DNA from: Rhodohalobacter sp. SW132
GTDB lineage: Bacteria > Bacteroidota > Rhodothermia > Balneolales > Balneolaceae
Length of the DNA stretch: 64,000 nucleotides
Reading direction: 5' to 3'
NCBI RefSeq assembly: GCF_003390325.1
Contig: NZ_QUOK01000006.1
Span: 186,001-250,000, forward strand
The translations under genes and the position numbers were made by a program. The stretch's first letter is position 1; each line of letters starts with the position of its first letter. Below the pieces are notes generated by a model. That model ran no database searches. It had not been told where the DNA came from and saw only the letters and a program-made list of their open reading frames with translations. Positions 9,857 through 19,292 of the stretch are shown in pieces.

Positions 9857-11053
9857 ATGGCAGACCAGATTCCTTTCTCATTTGATGTTGCTACAGTAAC
9901 TGATATCACGAACCAGATCAAACAGATCCTTGAATCAAATTTCAGGGATGTTTTGGTAGAAGGCGAAATCAGTAACGTAAGCCAAAGCCGCAACGGCCAT
10001 TACTATTTCACTGTGAAGGATGATCATGCCCAGCTTCCGTGTGTGGTGTGGCGCTCAACAGCGCAGCGAATGGATGTGGAACTCAGTGATGGCCAACAGG
10101 TGATCCTTGGAGGAGATATCCAGGTTTATGCCCCTCACGGGCGTTACCAGATGATTGTGCGCCTGGTTCAGCAGGCCGGAATGGGGCGGTTGCAGCAAAA
10201 ATTCGAGGAACTTAAAAACAAGTTACAGAAAGAAGGCCTTTTTGATGATGCACACAAAAAACCGCTGCCTCCATTTCCAAGTAATATCGGTGTGATTACC
10301 TCTTCAACAGGTGCTGCCTTTCACGATATCCGGTCCACGTTTGAACAGCGATGGCCGCTGGCTACTCTCTATCTCCATCACGCCAGCGTGCAAGGCTTAA
10401 ATGCCGCCGGGGAGCTGGCAGATGCTATTCAAACGCTATCTGAACATCCGGATATTGAACTTCTGATAATCGGACGTGGTGGCGGCTCTCTCGAAGATTT
10501 ATGGCCCTTCAATGAAGAAAAAGTTGCGAGAGCGATTTACAACTGCCCGATCCCGATCATAAGTGCTGTGGGCCATGAAGTTGACTTCAGCATCAGCGAT
10601 TTTGTTGCCGATGCTCGAGCCGCAACTCCAACCCAGGCAGCAATGATCGCTGCGCCGGATATCAACGACCTGCGAATGCAAATAGACGATTATGCTCATG
10701 GAATTGAGGTCCATCTGAAACAGAAAATTGATCGATATAAAGAGTATGTGCACCGGCTCGGACATTCACATGCCCTGCTAAAAGTACAAGACAGGATCGT
10801 ACACATGAAACGAACAGTCGATACGCATCAGCGTACACTTCATCACCTGCAGCAGAAAATACGGCTGAATAAACGTGCTAAACTACAAGAAATCCTTCAC
10901 CGCCTTGACAGAAAAAATCCAAATGAACCGATGGAGAGAGGGTTTTCCCGCGTGTGGCAAGGCGAAACCTGGATTCGTTCTCGGGAACAGTTTGATGATG
11001 GTTCTCCTCTGAAAGTAGAATGGCAGGACGGTGAAAAAACGATTACACCTTAA
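9857..11053 (+). CDS. xseA: Exodeoxyribonuclease VII large subunit
   Basis: This is the catalytic large subunit of exonuclease VII, which degrades single-stranded DNA in both directions and works with the small subunit XseB (not in this window). The N-terminal OB-fold carries VEGEISN and GHYYFTVKD. The central nuclease domain has IGVITSSTGAAFHDI, the motif GRGGGSLEDLWPFNEE, AVGHEVDFSISDFVADARAATPTQAA, and then a long coiled-coil arm. The C-terminus ends with ERGFSRVW. The 398-residue protein from the ATG at 9857 fits the family. The longer frame from 9812 would start inside the pgm terminator and add a hydrophobic leader foreign to XseA. Confidence 0.94.
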   Translation: MADQIPFSFDVATVTDITNQIKQILESNFRDVLVEGEISNVSQSRNGHYYFTVKDDHAQLPCVVWRSTAQRMDVELSDGQQVILGGDIQVYAPHGRYQMIVRLVQQAGMGRLQQKFEELKNKLQKEGLFDDAHKKPLPPFPSNIGVITSSTGAAFHDIRSTFEQRWPLATLYLHHASVQGLNAAGELADAIQTLSEHPDIELLIIGRGGGSLEDLWPFNEEKVARAIYNCPIPIISAVGHEVDFSISDFVADARAATPTQAAMIAAPDINDLRMQIDDYAHGIEVHLKQKIDRYKEYVHRLGHSHALLKVQDRIVHMKRTVDTHQRTLHHLQQKIRLNKRAKLQEILHRLDRKNPNEPMERGFSRVWQGETWIRSREQFDDGSPLKVEWQDGEKTITP

Positions 11054-11097
11054 TAAATCATGGAGCTGTTATGTGATGTGATTAACATCATTCCATT

Positions 11098-11646
11098 CTA
11101 CTGAACCTGGTGTTCGTTCAGTGCAGTTGTAAATGTGTTATGTCCAAGTGCGCTGCTCACACGATTCAACGCAACATCATGATCCAGTGTAACCATAATA
11201 TACACCTGGTGCACCGAATCGGATGTTTCGAAATGCTCTTCAGTAATTTCTATATCATCTATTAGTGAAAAATCCTGGACTGCATTTCTTAAATCAAGAA
11301 TAAAAGCAGCATTTTCAAATTCCGAAACACCTGCCTGTTCAGCCTGTTCCACTCTCACTTCCTCAACAAATTGATCGACGGCAAATCTCAGATTTGCAAT
11401 AGCTTGTTGAACTGCCTTTTCCCGTGCATTATCCCGGGATGTTGCTGCAGAAAGGCCAATACCGTTAAATCCGGCTGAGTCTGAATAGGATCTGTTGTTA
11501 AAGTCGTACCACTCTGGCCGGTTTATTTCTTCTGTTACTTCTACTTCGTCCGGAACGGTCTCTTCATCATCAATTGTAGTTTCAACCGTTGTACACGCGG
11601 AAAAAAGCAGCGCCAGCAGAGTAATATTAAGAAAGAGTGATTTCAT
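11098..11646 (-). CDS. LPP20-like lipoprotein
   Basis: The 182-residue product has a signal with lipobox LLFSAC (C18), so it should be a lipid-anchored envelope protein. After an acidic linker, the mature part begins RPEWY and continues with a domain typical of LPP20/LpoB-like lipoproteins: GIGLSAATSRDNAREKA, a helix rich in Ala and Glu, then a strand ending VYIMVTLDHDVALN. The precise role is unknown; related proteins have been linked to envelope assembly. The start codon overlaps the htrA stop by one base (TGATG on the minus strand), so it is the last gene of a recO-htrA-lipoprotein operon and is probably translated by coupling. Confidence 0.65.
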   Translation of the reverse strand: MKSLFLNITLLALLFSACTTVETTIDDEETVPDEVEVTEEINRPEWYDFNNRSYSDSAGFNGIGLSAATSRDNAREKAVQQAIANLRFAVDQFVEEVRVEQAEQAGVSEFENAAFILDLRNAVQDFSLIDDIEITEEHFETSDSVHQVYIMVTLDHDVALNRVSSALGHNTFTTALNEHQVQ

Positions 11647-13208
11647 CAGGGAGTGAGATTATAGTAGCCTACAGAGCCTTGTTCAGTTTTTATCTTTAGT
11701 TGTACGGATGTCTGATTACGAACTGCCCGGCTGAAAAGTTGTTCCATTTGATCGCTTCCGGTCAACTCCTCTCCGTTGATTTCCACAATTTGTGATCCAA
11801 CCGGCACTCCTCTTCTGTGTGCCGGGGAGTCCGGGCTGATCTCCTCGATATAAAAATCGAACTGATCAGGATCTTGCGGGGATGAGAGCCCCTGAACCGT
11901 TAAACCAAACGGTTCAAACAGATGAAAAGAGATCCCGGAGTTATCGCCGGGAGCCGGACGCTCTTCGTAATATGGTTCATCCCGGGGTTCAATTTGTTGT
12001 TGATTATTTTGTGAAAGCTCTTCAGGTTCGGGTTCGGGTCGTTCAAGTTCTTTAAGTTCTGCTTTGATCTCGATTGTTTCACCATTTCGCCAAACGGTGA
12101 GTGTTATAGAATCACCCGGACGAAACATTGCCACTTTTTCCTGGAGCTGATTGGATGCATTTACCTGCTGGTCGTTCACGCCAAGAATTACATCAGAAGC
12201 TCTGAGCCCCGCAATTCCCGCAGCACCAGAATTATCTACATCTGATACGTACACTCCACGAATTCGATCTAATCCGGTACTCCGGACAAGATTACTGTCA
12301 ACTGAACGAATCTGTACACCAAGCATTCCTCTGCGAACCGCTCCATGCTCTATAATATCCGTAGCGACTTTCATAGCAAGATTGCTGGGAACTGCAAAAC
12401 CGTACCCCTGGTAGCTTCCGCTTTGAGTGGCAATAGCGGTATTGATGCCAATCAGTTCACCGCTTGTATTCACAAGAGCCCCGCCACTATTACCACGGTT
12501 GATTGCAGCATCGGTTTGAATAAAGCTTTCAATTCTGAGAAGATCATTGATGATGTCCACTTCCCGTCCAAGTGCACTCACGATACCCGCAGTTACTGTT
12601 GATTGAAGTCGGAACGGATTTCCGATTGCCATCACCCATTCGCCCACTTCCAGGTAGTCGGAGTTACCAATAGTAGCATGTGGAAGCCCAGAACCATCTA
12701 TTTTGATCACGGCAAGATCCGTGCTTGGATCACGGCCAACAACTCTCGATTCAAAGCTTCGTTTATCTTCGAGTGTTACTGTAATCCCATCCCGGATTGC
12801 GTCTTCAACCACGTGATTGTTTGTGAGAATATATCCATCCGAAGAAATAAGCACACCGGAACCCACCGTTTGTGCTCTTGGCGGCATGAAACGACGCCAT
12901 ATGGAGCTATCTTCTTCCTCTTCACCCTCTCCCCGAAAATTCTGATTTCTTGTCGGTACGATGGTTTCGATGTAGACAACCGTAGGCGTTACATTCCTGG
13001 CCACAGAACGAAAAACAAATCGATCATCAATTTTTTCAAGATCTTCATTGGTCCAGACCGGTACATCGCTTCGGTTTACTTCTGTAAAACGAACCTCTGT
13101 GAGATCAACCGCAGACATATCCTGCCTGAGAAACATTACGATCATCCCGATGAGGATACCGATAAGAATCATGAGAATGCCGGATAGTAATCTGTTGCCT
13201 GAATTCAT
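11646..13208 (-). CDS. HtrA/DegP-type serine protease with two PDZ domains
   Basis: A membrane anchor at residues 8-27 tethers a periplasmic protease. The trypsin-fold triad is complete: H132 (TNNHVVED), D164 (DPSTDLAVIKI) and S241 (NRGNSGGAL). Two PDZ domains follow, at about 290-380 (RGMLGVQIRSVD ... GLRASDVILGV) and about 430-515 (GVPVGSQIVEINGEEL), separated by a Pro/Glu-rich linker. Such proteases degrade or refold damaged envelope proteins. At 520 residues with an uncleaved anchor it is closer to DegS/HtrA than to soluble DegP, though DegS has only one PDZ. Its start overlaps the recO stop by four bases (ATGA) and its stop overlaps the lipoprotein start, so all three are coupled. Confidence 0.93.
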   Translation of the reverse strand: MNSGNRLLSGILMILIGILIGMIVMFLRQDMSAVDLTEVRFTEVNRSDVPVWTNEDLEKIDDRFVFRSVARNVTPTVVYIETIVPTRNQNFRGEGEEEEDSSIWRRFMPPRAQTVGSGVLISSDGYILTNNHVVEDAIRDGITVTLEDKRSFESRVVGRDPSTDLAVIKIDGSGLPHATIGNSDYLEVGEWVMAIGNPFRLQSTVTAGIVSALGREVDIINDLLRIESFIQTDAAINRGNSGGALVNTSGELIGINTAIATQSGSYQGYGFAVPSNLAMKVATDIIEHGAVRRGMLGVQIRSVDSNLVRSTGLDRIRGVYVSDVDNSGAAGIAGLRASDVILGVNDQQVNASNQLQEKVAMFRPGDSITLTVWRNGETIEIKAELKELERPEPEPEELSQNNQQQIEPRDEPYYEERPAPGDNSGISFHLFEPFGLTVQGLSSPQDPDQFDFYIEEISPDSPAHRRGVPVGSQIVEINGEELTGSDQMEQLFSRAVRNQTSVQLKIKTEQGSVGYYNLTP

Positions 13209-13942
13209 TTCATCAAAAGTTGTTCGAAAATCTTATCTGATTTCCGAGGTTTGATACCTTCGATATGGAAGGTAAAGTAGCGATCTAATATTGCGATCAA
13301 TTTTTTTATTTCTCGTGAATCCATAACGATTCGCAACACGGATGCGTTTGTAGAATGCAGGGTTTTTTTAACAAACGCAAACTGGCCGGACGTCAATCTT
13401 TCCGAATGTTCATCCTCCGGCTCTTCGGAAACGGTTCCAGAGCGTATGTTGATAAATCCGCTGTCCCCGCCAGTGCTGTTCTCTGAAGGCTGAATTCCCA
13501 CGCCAATGTATTCTGCAAGGCGTAGTTGTAAATAAGGAAACAGCAGAGCAGGTATCTCCTTTTGTTTATCGGCCCAATTCAGAAAAGTTTCAAGAAATCG
13601 ATAAAGTTGTTCATTTACTTCATTTTCATGAAGAATTTGCCCGGTAAGCTCCATTGCAGACATAGTGAGAGCCATTTTCTCCATATCTACACGAAGTGAG
13701 TTCAGTTTGTGAGTATATGCAATATCTGAAAGTGTCTGAACAGAACGGCTCTGTTTGTAAAAAAACACGGTTTCCACAAGCTGTCCCGGAACCAGAAATG
13801 CGGCGAATTTACTTTTTGGTTTTCGGGCTCCCTTAGCAATTACAGCTACTTTCCCTTTTTCAAGTGTAAAAATCGTAGCGATAATGCTCGACTCGCTGTA
13901 GTCGACGGTTCTAAGTACAATTGCTTTGGTTTTAACCAGCAT
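13205..13942 (-). CDS. recO: DNA repair protein RecO
   Basis: RecO loads RecA at single-strand gaps together with RecR and anneals complementary strands. The N-terminal OB-fold is clear: KAIVLRTVDYSESSII, TLEKGKVAVIAKGARKPKSKF, followed by the helical domain. The 245-residue length fits. The protein contains no cysteine at all, so the C-terminal zinc-finger cysteines found in many RecO proteins are missing; the corresponding segment (SGFINIRSG) is present without them. It is the first gene of the operon with htrA and the lipoprotein. Co-location of recO with htrA is not a functional link I can explain. Confidence 0.88.
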   Translation of the reverse strand: MLVKTKAIVLRTVDYSESSIIATIFTLEKGKVAVIAKGARKPKSKFAAFLVPGQLVETVFFYKQSRSVQTLSDIAYTHKLNSLRVDMEKMALTMSAMELTGQILHENEVNEQLYRFLETFLNWADKQKEIPALLFPYLQLRLAEYIGVGIQPSENSTGGDSGFINIRSGTVSEEPEDEHSERLTSGQFAFVKKTLHSTNASVLRIVMDSREIKKLIAILDRYFTFHIEGIKPRKSDKIFEQLLMK

Positions 13943-13984
13943 ATCGCTTTGAATTAACCGGCCGGATAAAGGTTCGAAATTCCG

Positions 13985-16501
13985 TTAATCTTCGGACCGG
14001 TGATTGATCAGGTTTTTATCCTCCAGAAACTGAACCATCGCAGGCAGAAATGTTAATGCCGAAAGCAGCGTCATTCCAATCCCGATCACAGCCATAATTC
14101 CTATCGACTGCAGCCCCGGATGTACCGTAAAGAGAAGTCCGGCAAATCCAAGCATAGTCGTAAAAGATCCTATAGTGATATGCTGTCCCGTGCTTGAAAG
14201 AACATTCCACATACTTTTTGATCCCTCATCGCGGTACCGATGAGCAAGGTGAACGCCGTTATCGCAACCAATACCTAAAATAGCCGGAAGTACTACCAGA
14301 TTGTAAAAATTGAATTTTAACCCAAAAATCAGTTGTATGCCAAACAGCCAGAGTAAACCAATTACCAGCGGGATCAGGGCAATCAGTGTCCATCGAAGCG
14401 ACATAAACGAGAGTGATATACATATAAACACGATAATGAATGTAGCAATCACCATGTAAGGGCTCTCGGTTCTCATCAGGTCGAGCATTGTGGCTGCTAC
14501 TATCGAGGTGCTTCCTGCATGATAGGTTTTACCGCTTTCCAATGTTATATCTGAGAGCTCATCTTTGAAAGCGATTGACTTCAATCCATCTGAGAGTCCC
14601 TCATTCGGATATACAATCACAAAACGGCCTATCTCTCCATCCCTGGTGATAAAACGGTTCTTCAAAAAGTCAGGAATCTGCTCTTCGGTCAGCGGTTCTG
14701 TAGTTTGCGAAGACTGCCGGAGTATATCCAGGTTCTCGTCCTGCTGGTTTACGATGAACGGATCCTGCAAAAGCTGACGAATGGTTGAAATTTTTTGGAG
14801 TTTCCTCTCCTGCATATCCTCAAACGGCGGAAAACGTTCCTGCAGGGCTTCAACATCCAGGATCATGGTATCGGGGTTGGTCCGTTTTCTTTCCCGCAGA
14901 ATATCTACAATTTCAAACACGTCTTCATCGGTATCGGCCACAATAAATGCAGGATTCCGGCGATCACTTTCGTCTACTCCACGCGTAAACTCTCTGAATT
15001 CCCGGTATTCAGGAAACTCCGGTTCCAGGTTACCGAACTCATATTCAAACTCAAGGTTCGGTGAAAAGACGGTTACAATAACGGCTGTTAATATACCGAA
15101 GGCAACAATACTCCGTGCGTAAGGAAATCGCCTGAAGAGCGGTTTCATCACTACTTTTTCAGATCTGGGCGGGAGAAGAATCCAGTTCCATCGCTCAAAT
15201 AGCACGAGCAGTGACGGCAGAACAAACAACATGCAAAAAAGTGCCAAAAGGATTCCCACACCAGCAATAAAACCAAATTCAGAGAATCCTCTGAAATCGG
15301 CGAACATCAATACAAATAATGCAAGTGCTGTTGTAAGTGCACTTACAATAATGGCCGTACCCGTTCGCTCATACGCCTGCAGGATGCTGTTTTCCACATT
15401 CAATCCGTCGGCCCTGAATTCGATATACCGGGCATAGTAGTGAATGCCGTAATCGATTCCCAGCCCAAAGAGAATCACAAAAAGAACGGAGGTCATTGTG
15501 TTGAGAACCCCGAGGTTAAAATAGGTGATTCCAAATGTCCACATCAAACTGACCAGCAGTGGTATACCGATCACAAGTACAGGAATCGGGGCGCGAATAA
15601 TATGCTGAAACAGGGAGTGTTTTTGCAGGCGGGAATCTGTGCGCTTGTAATTGATATATTTTTTGATGGTAAAGTAGAGCAGCACCAGCAGGATAACGCT
15701 TGAAAAACCTGCCGCAAAACTGTTAATCACATCACTCATAATCGAGTCGAGTTCTGCAAGGTGGCGTTTCAGGCGGCCACCAAACTGCACTTCCATTTCC
15801 GGATGAAATGAAGCGGGGTCAAGCCGTTCAATCAGTTGATCGAATTCGGCAAACATATCTTCAAGGTAGGTGATATCACTTCGCGAGCCGCTTGGATACA
15901 TTGTAAGAATAGCCAACGTACTGTCGGCATTTACCGGGTATTCTGATGGAACAAGCTGATCGTAGCTATCCTTAAAACGATCGATATTCTGCTCATCTTC
16001 TTCCTCTTCATCATCAAAATCGTCGAAATCAACCAGAAACGGATTGGCTTCCTCTTTGGCAGCCTCAATCTCTTCACGTAGATACTCTATAATCTCATCC
16101 AGTTCGTTCTCTGTAGCCAGGTAGAGGGCGTTATCTTCAAGAAATTCGGTGTCTCTGCGAAACTGGGCGCCGGTAAAGAATGGTGCGTTGCGCCGTTCAT
16201 AGTGAAGCTGCATTGCTTCTTCGGCAAGACGCTCGGCAAACGCAACGTTAGCTTCAAAACTCGGAGATCGAACCGCCACCTCCATTTCGGTTTCTCCTCC
16301 GGAAGTCTCTTGTAACTTCTCCAGCGCCAAAACATTCGGATTTGTAGGCGGGAGAAGATTTGCAAGATCTGTATCCACCGTAAGCTTTGATGCGTAAAAA
16401 CCAGAAACTAACGCAACAAGGAGCGCAATCATAATCACCCAATACGGGTGCCTGATATTCAGCTTAACGAGTGGTTTAAAATACTGGGTAATTTTTAACA
16501 T
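13985..16501 (-). CDS. RND-superfamily (MMPL/HpnN-like) exporter
   Basis: The 838-residue polytopic inner-membrane protein has two internal halves. Each has one leading helix, a large periplasmic loop and a bundle of five helices. Loop 1 contains a long acidic stretch (residues about 155-175). The transmembrane motif GLGIDYGIHYYARY in the first half is mirrored by GIGCDNGVHLAHRY in the second, the position where proton-relay residues lie in MMPL-type RND proteins. Members export lipids or hopanoids and other hydrophobic molecules without needing a TolC-type tripartite partner. No adaptor gene is adjacent, which supports a lipid-export type, but the cargo is unknown. Upstream 245 bases hold no gene. 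Confidence 0.85.
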   Translation of the reverse strand: MLKITQYFKPLVKLNIRHPYWVIMIALLVALVSGFYASKLTVDTDLANLLPPTNPNVLALEKLQETSGGETEMEVAVRSPSFEANVAFAERLAEEAMQLHYERRNAPFFTGAQFRRDTEFLEDNALYLATENELDEIIEYLREEIEAAKEEANPFLVDFDDFDDEEEEDEQNIDRFKDSYDQLVPSEYPVNADSTLAILTMYPSGSRSDITYLEDMFAEFDQLIERLDPASFHPEMEVQFGGRLKRHLAELDSIMSDVINSFAAGFSSVILLVLLYFTIKKYINYKRTDSRLQKHSLFQHIIRAPIPVLVIGIPLLVSLMWTFGITYFNLGVLNTMTSVLFVILFGLGIDYGIHYYARYIEFRADGLNVENSILQAYERTGTAIIVSALTTALALFVLMFADFRGFSEFGFIAGVGILLALFCMLFVLPSLLVLFERWNWILLPPRSEKVVMKPLFRRFPYARSIVAFGILTAVIVTVFSPNLEFEYEFGNLEPEFPEYREFREFTRGVDESDRRNPAFIVADTDEDVFEIVDILRERKRTNPDTMILDVEALQERFPPFEDMQERKLQKISTIRQLLQDPFIVNQQDENLDILRQSSQTTEPLTEEQIPDFLKNRFITRDGEIGRFVIVYPNEGLSDGLKSIAFKDELSDITLESGKTYHAGSTSIVAATMLDLMRTESPYMVIATFIIVFICISLSFMSLRWTLIALIPLVIGLLWLFGIQLIFGLKFNFYNLVVLPAILGIGCDNGVHLAHRYRDEGSKSMWNVLSSTGQHITIGSFTTMLGFAGLLFTVHPGLQSIGIMAVIGIGMTLLSALTFLPAMVQFLEDKNLINHRSED

Positions 16502-16746
16502 AGTGTTGATCTGTCAGGCAGCTAAGTACAAAAAATCATACCTGCAAGGTATTGTCACAAAAGTTGTTAATTGAATAATGAGAGGCATTGATCCGCTTCG
16601 GAGTATATCCGTTGCAAGGGGTTAAGTTCTCGCAATTTTTAAGGTTGTTAGAGTCCAATACAACTTGCGGAAATGTGATTATTATGGAAGCCATCGGGTA
16701 GTTCAGAGGATTGCATCATATCATAAAACAAGCAATGAAATGTACT
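16502..16746. other. Gene-free spacer
   Basis: The region separates the DUF3047 gene's 3' end from the RND exporter's start, both on the minus strand. It has no ORF of note, no tRNA signature and no strong hairpin; it should contain the exporter's promoter. Confidence 0.35.
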
Positions 16747-17517
16747 TCAATTTCGGATAGGATGTAATTCAAAATTGTCATAATCCGCTTTTGTAAAGGA
16801 TCGGGTATCATCAGATGCGCTTAAGATCAGAAGAGCAATTGGCCGCCGCGGAGGTTTCTCACCAAAAAAGTGTTTGTAATCTTCCACCAGATTCCGCTCA
16901 AAAGTCTGCCACTCGCCCCTGTTCTCCAGTCCTGTACCTACCACCACAATACGCTGGTTGCCCCTCAATTTTGAGAATTCTGACCCAACGGGGTGTTTGG
17001 AACTCCAGGTATATCGAATTGTGATTGGTACGGTCCTGAAAAACAAGCGGCCGGTATCGAACACCACGTATACACTTGCGGCCACATCATTCCGGCTGCT
17101 GCTGTTCTCATCACCGCCTTCAGGAATATCAAAAATACGCCAATCCCACTTCAGAATCGGAGTCTCATGTATATCAAGCCCTTCTTTATCAATCAATGGG
17201 AAATTGAGATGTTTGGCTTCTATACCTTCAAACCTCAAAAATTTATTACTGTTTTCCTTTACAACACTGTACTTATATCCGCTTCTGTCGCGCTCACTGT
17301 AAGTCGCCGGTATGGCATCTCCGTCACGGTTATACCATTCGTCTGGAATAGTGCCAACTTCGTAGTGCTGAAAGTCCTCGAGATACACAACTCCGTTATC
17401 ACCAAAACGAATGTTATTAATCGCATCTCCGTCAAAATCCTGAGCAACCACCACACCGGTTATACCAAACGAAAGAAGTGCTGTGATGAATACTTTACTT
17501 ATTTCTTCTAAAAACAT
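16747..17517 (-). CDS. DUF3047 family exported protein
   Basis: The protein has 256 residues. The first 26 form a signal-peptide-like hydrophobic segment ending VVVAQ. The body matches what I know of DUF3047: LEDFQHYEVGTIPDEWYNRDGD, LKWDWRIFDIPEGGDE, DVAASVYVVFDTG, TIRYTWSS, RIVVVGTGLENRGEWQTFERN and an ending with SASDDTRSFTKADYDNFEL. The fold is probably a jelly-roll beta-sandwich; the function is not known. It lies in the periplasm or outer envelope. It is transcribed away from the HTTM-like module at 17714, with a 196-base shared upstream region. Confidence 0.78.
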   Translation of the reverse strand: MFLEEISKVFITALLSFGITGVVVAQDFDGDAINNIRFGDNGVVYLEDFQHYEVGTIPDEWYNRDGDAIPATYSERDRSGYKYSVVKENSNKFLRFEGIEAKHLNFPLIDKEGLDIHETPILKWDWRIFDIPEGGDENSSSRNDVAASVYVVFDTGRLFFRTVPITIRYTWSSKHPVGSEFSKLRGNQRIVVVGTGLENRGEWQTFERNLVEDYKHFFGEKPPRRPIALLILSASDDTRSFTKADYDNFELHPIRN

Positions 17518-17713
17518 TTCTGTAGATTTATATATCGGGAATATTTCTTATTTTCGCATCCACAACGGAAAAGCTGAGCGTAACGTATCTTTATATCTGT
17601 TTAAGTTTGCATGAGGTATTAAGTTCCCGTCATCAAACATACGCACAAATTCTGTTTTTGTTAAACCTGATCTGCACAGACTTCTATAAATTCCGTTAAA
17701 CAGCAAATTTATT

Positions 17714-18214
17714 ATGAATCAATCCTTTGCCAGGCGGGGCATCAAAGTAATTGGAGTTACCCTGCTGATCTATGCGCTCCTTGTTGCACCGCATGAAGGT
17801 GAATTCTGGCCATTTAGTATTTACCCGATGTTTTCCCAGGCCGGCAATCCGTGGACCCGCGCGATGGTTCTGGATGTCACCGATAAACCGGAAATGGATA
17901 TCTGGGAAGAGCACCTGCTGCAAAACCGAACTGCCGATGTGGTTCCTGTAGGAACCTATGGAGTAGACCAGATCGACTTCTCCAACTTCGTAACCAAAAC
18001 AGAACACTGGACCGAACAACGCCAGCGGGCGCTGATCCATATGTTTGGCAGCGAGGCCATTGCCGGCAGACGCTGGATGGTGACAAAAGTTCGGGGAGAA
18101 TTGATCGGGCGGGATTCGGTTGCCATTGAGATTAAGCCATTTATTCTGATTACCTCTGACAGTACCTTCACGAATCCCAACCTTCCGGCATCAGAGTATG
18201 GGAGGATTGAATAA
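17714..18214 (+). CDS. Small membrane-anchored partner of HTTM-like protein (copy 1)
   Basis: I do not recognise a named family. The 166-residue protein has one N-terminal membrane helix (residues about 9-24) followed by a soluble, probably periplasmic domain. Just after the helix it reads WPFSIYPMFS. The protein at 62591-63133 has YPFANWSMYS in the same place, so the shared motif is [WY]PFxx[YW]xM[FY]S. The stop codon overlaps the next start by one base (TAATG), as in the second copy, which suggests the two products are made in fixed ratio and act together in the membrane. No cysteine pairs or obvious catalytic residues are visible. Confidence 0.7.
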   Translation: MNQSFARRGIKVIGVTLLIYALLVAPHEGEFWPFSIYPMFSQAGNPWTRAMVLDVTDKPEMDIWEEHLLQNRTADVVPVGTYGVDQIDFSNFVTKTEHWTEQRQRALIHMFGSEAIAGRRWMVTKVRGELIGRDSVAIEIKPFILITSDSTFTNPNLPASEYGRIE

Positions 18215-19104
18215 TGAAGTGGACAGAAAAAATCTCGTATCAGCTTTTTGAGCCTGATCGTGATCAGTCACCCGGTGAAGTGATCTTCTTTAAGCTTTTC
18301 GAACTATTTGTCATCTACTATACCATACGCTTCGCCTGGGAATGGGGAATATACACCGAACTCAGAAATACAGAAGTTGTACTGGCGCTCGGAGTTGCCA
18401 ATTATTTTGATATTTCCATTTTCTTTGAGAACTATCTCGCAATTATCAACGCAGCTTTCATCACCATACTGTCGGTTGCATGCTATTTCAGGCTCGGGTA
18501 CAAATGGCAATATATGGTTGTGATGGTGCTGCTGCATGTTCAGTATGTTGCCCGCTTTTCACAGGGTGAAATTCCGCATAGCCAGAACCTGATCGGAATG
18601 TCGGTTTTATGCTTTGCGATTGGTGCCATCTGGTTTCCCGATAAGAAGCAGATGCCGCGTTTTGTGATGGGTTCAATCATCTTTTTTATAGGTTTGGGAT
18701 ATACATCAGCCTTCTTTGCAAAATTGATTGGAACCGGAATCAATTGGTATGATGGCCGTCATCTCTGGCTCTGGATTGGTGAGAAAAGCATTGATATACT
18801 CTCACGTGAAGGTGTTTACAACCCAAACTTTTTACAATCGATGGCGCTGCAAAGTACGGCTGTAGCATCAGTTATACTTCTCATTGGATGGTTCACGGAG
18901 TTTATCGGGTTTACGATGTGGTGGAAAAAGATCAGACCCTACACAACTGCCCTGCTGATCGGAATGCATTTTGGCATCACAATGACCATGAACATCCGGT
19001 TTGATGCATTCGTAATTCAACTGATCTTAGTCGGATTTCCGTGGTACATCCTCATCGATCGTTACGTAAAAACCACACCCCGGATGTTGCAAAAATGGCT
19101 CTAA
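18214..19104 (+). CDS. HTTM-like polytopic membrane protein (copy 1)
   Basis: The 296-residue protein has about eight hydrophobic segments. It resembles the HTTM domain, the horizontally transferred membrane domain seen in vitamin K-dependent gamma-carboxylase and in bacterial proteins often annotated DoxX/HTTM. Landmarks are a cytoplasmic start, FFAKLIGTGINWYDGRHLWLW in the middle, and HFGITMTMNIRF near the end. The second copy at 61641-62591 has HFSTLFTMNIFF, giving HF[GS]xxxTMNIxF. It is coupled to the preceding gene by a 1-nt overlap. The catalytic lysine and the luminal carboxylase domain of the eukaryotic enzyme are not apparent, so no reaction can be assigned. Confidence 0.68.
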   Translation: MKWTEKISYQLFEPDRDQSPGEVIFFKLFELFVIYYTIRFAWEWGIYTELRNTEVVLALGVANYFDISIFFENYLAIINAAFITILSVACYFRLGYKWQYMVVMVLLHVQYVARFSQGEIPHSQNLIGMSVLCFAIGAIWFPDKKQMPRFVMGSIIFFIGLGYTSAFFAKLIGTGINWYDGRHLWLWIGEKSIDILSREGVYNPNFLQSMALQSTAVASVILLIGWFTEFIGFTMWWKKIRPYTTALLIGMHFGITMTMNIRFDAFVIQLILVGFPWYILIDRYVKTTPRMLQKWL

Positions 19105-19292
19105 ATTACAGGTAATCATTTTTTTTGGTTTCAATCTACCTAACCGGGTTCTTCCTGTAAGCGTCAACTCACGTGAGCATCTGACCTGTTTTTTTGCTCC
19201 TACGTTATCAGAAACAGCACCTGGCCGATGTAACGATACTTCGAAAAGCAGTATAGCTGTAGATTCCACTCATTCCTTCGTATATTACACAG

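Noticed and set aside
12603-13187. Plus-strand frame of 194 residues opposite the HtrA protease
   Set aside because: It is antisense to a protease with complete catalytic and PDZ motifs, and its composition (many Cys, His, Arg) looks random.
18214-19104. Vitamin K-dependent gamma-carboxylase activity for the HTTM-like protein
   Set aside because: Only the membrane-domain pattern is similar; the catalytic residues and luminal domain of the carboxylase are not visible.
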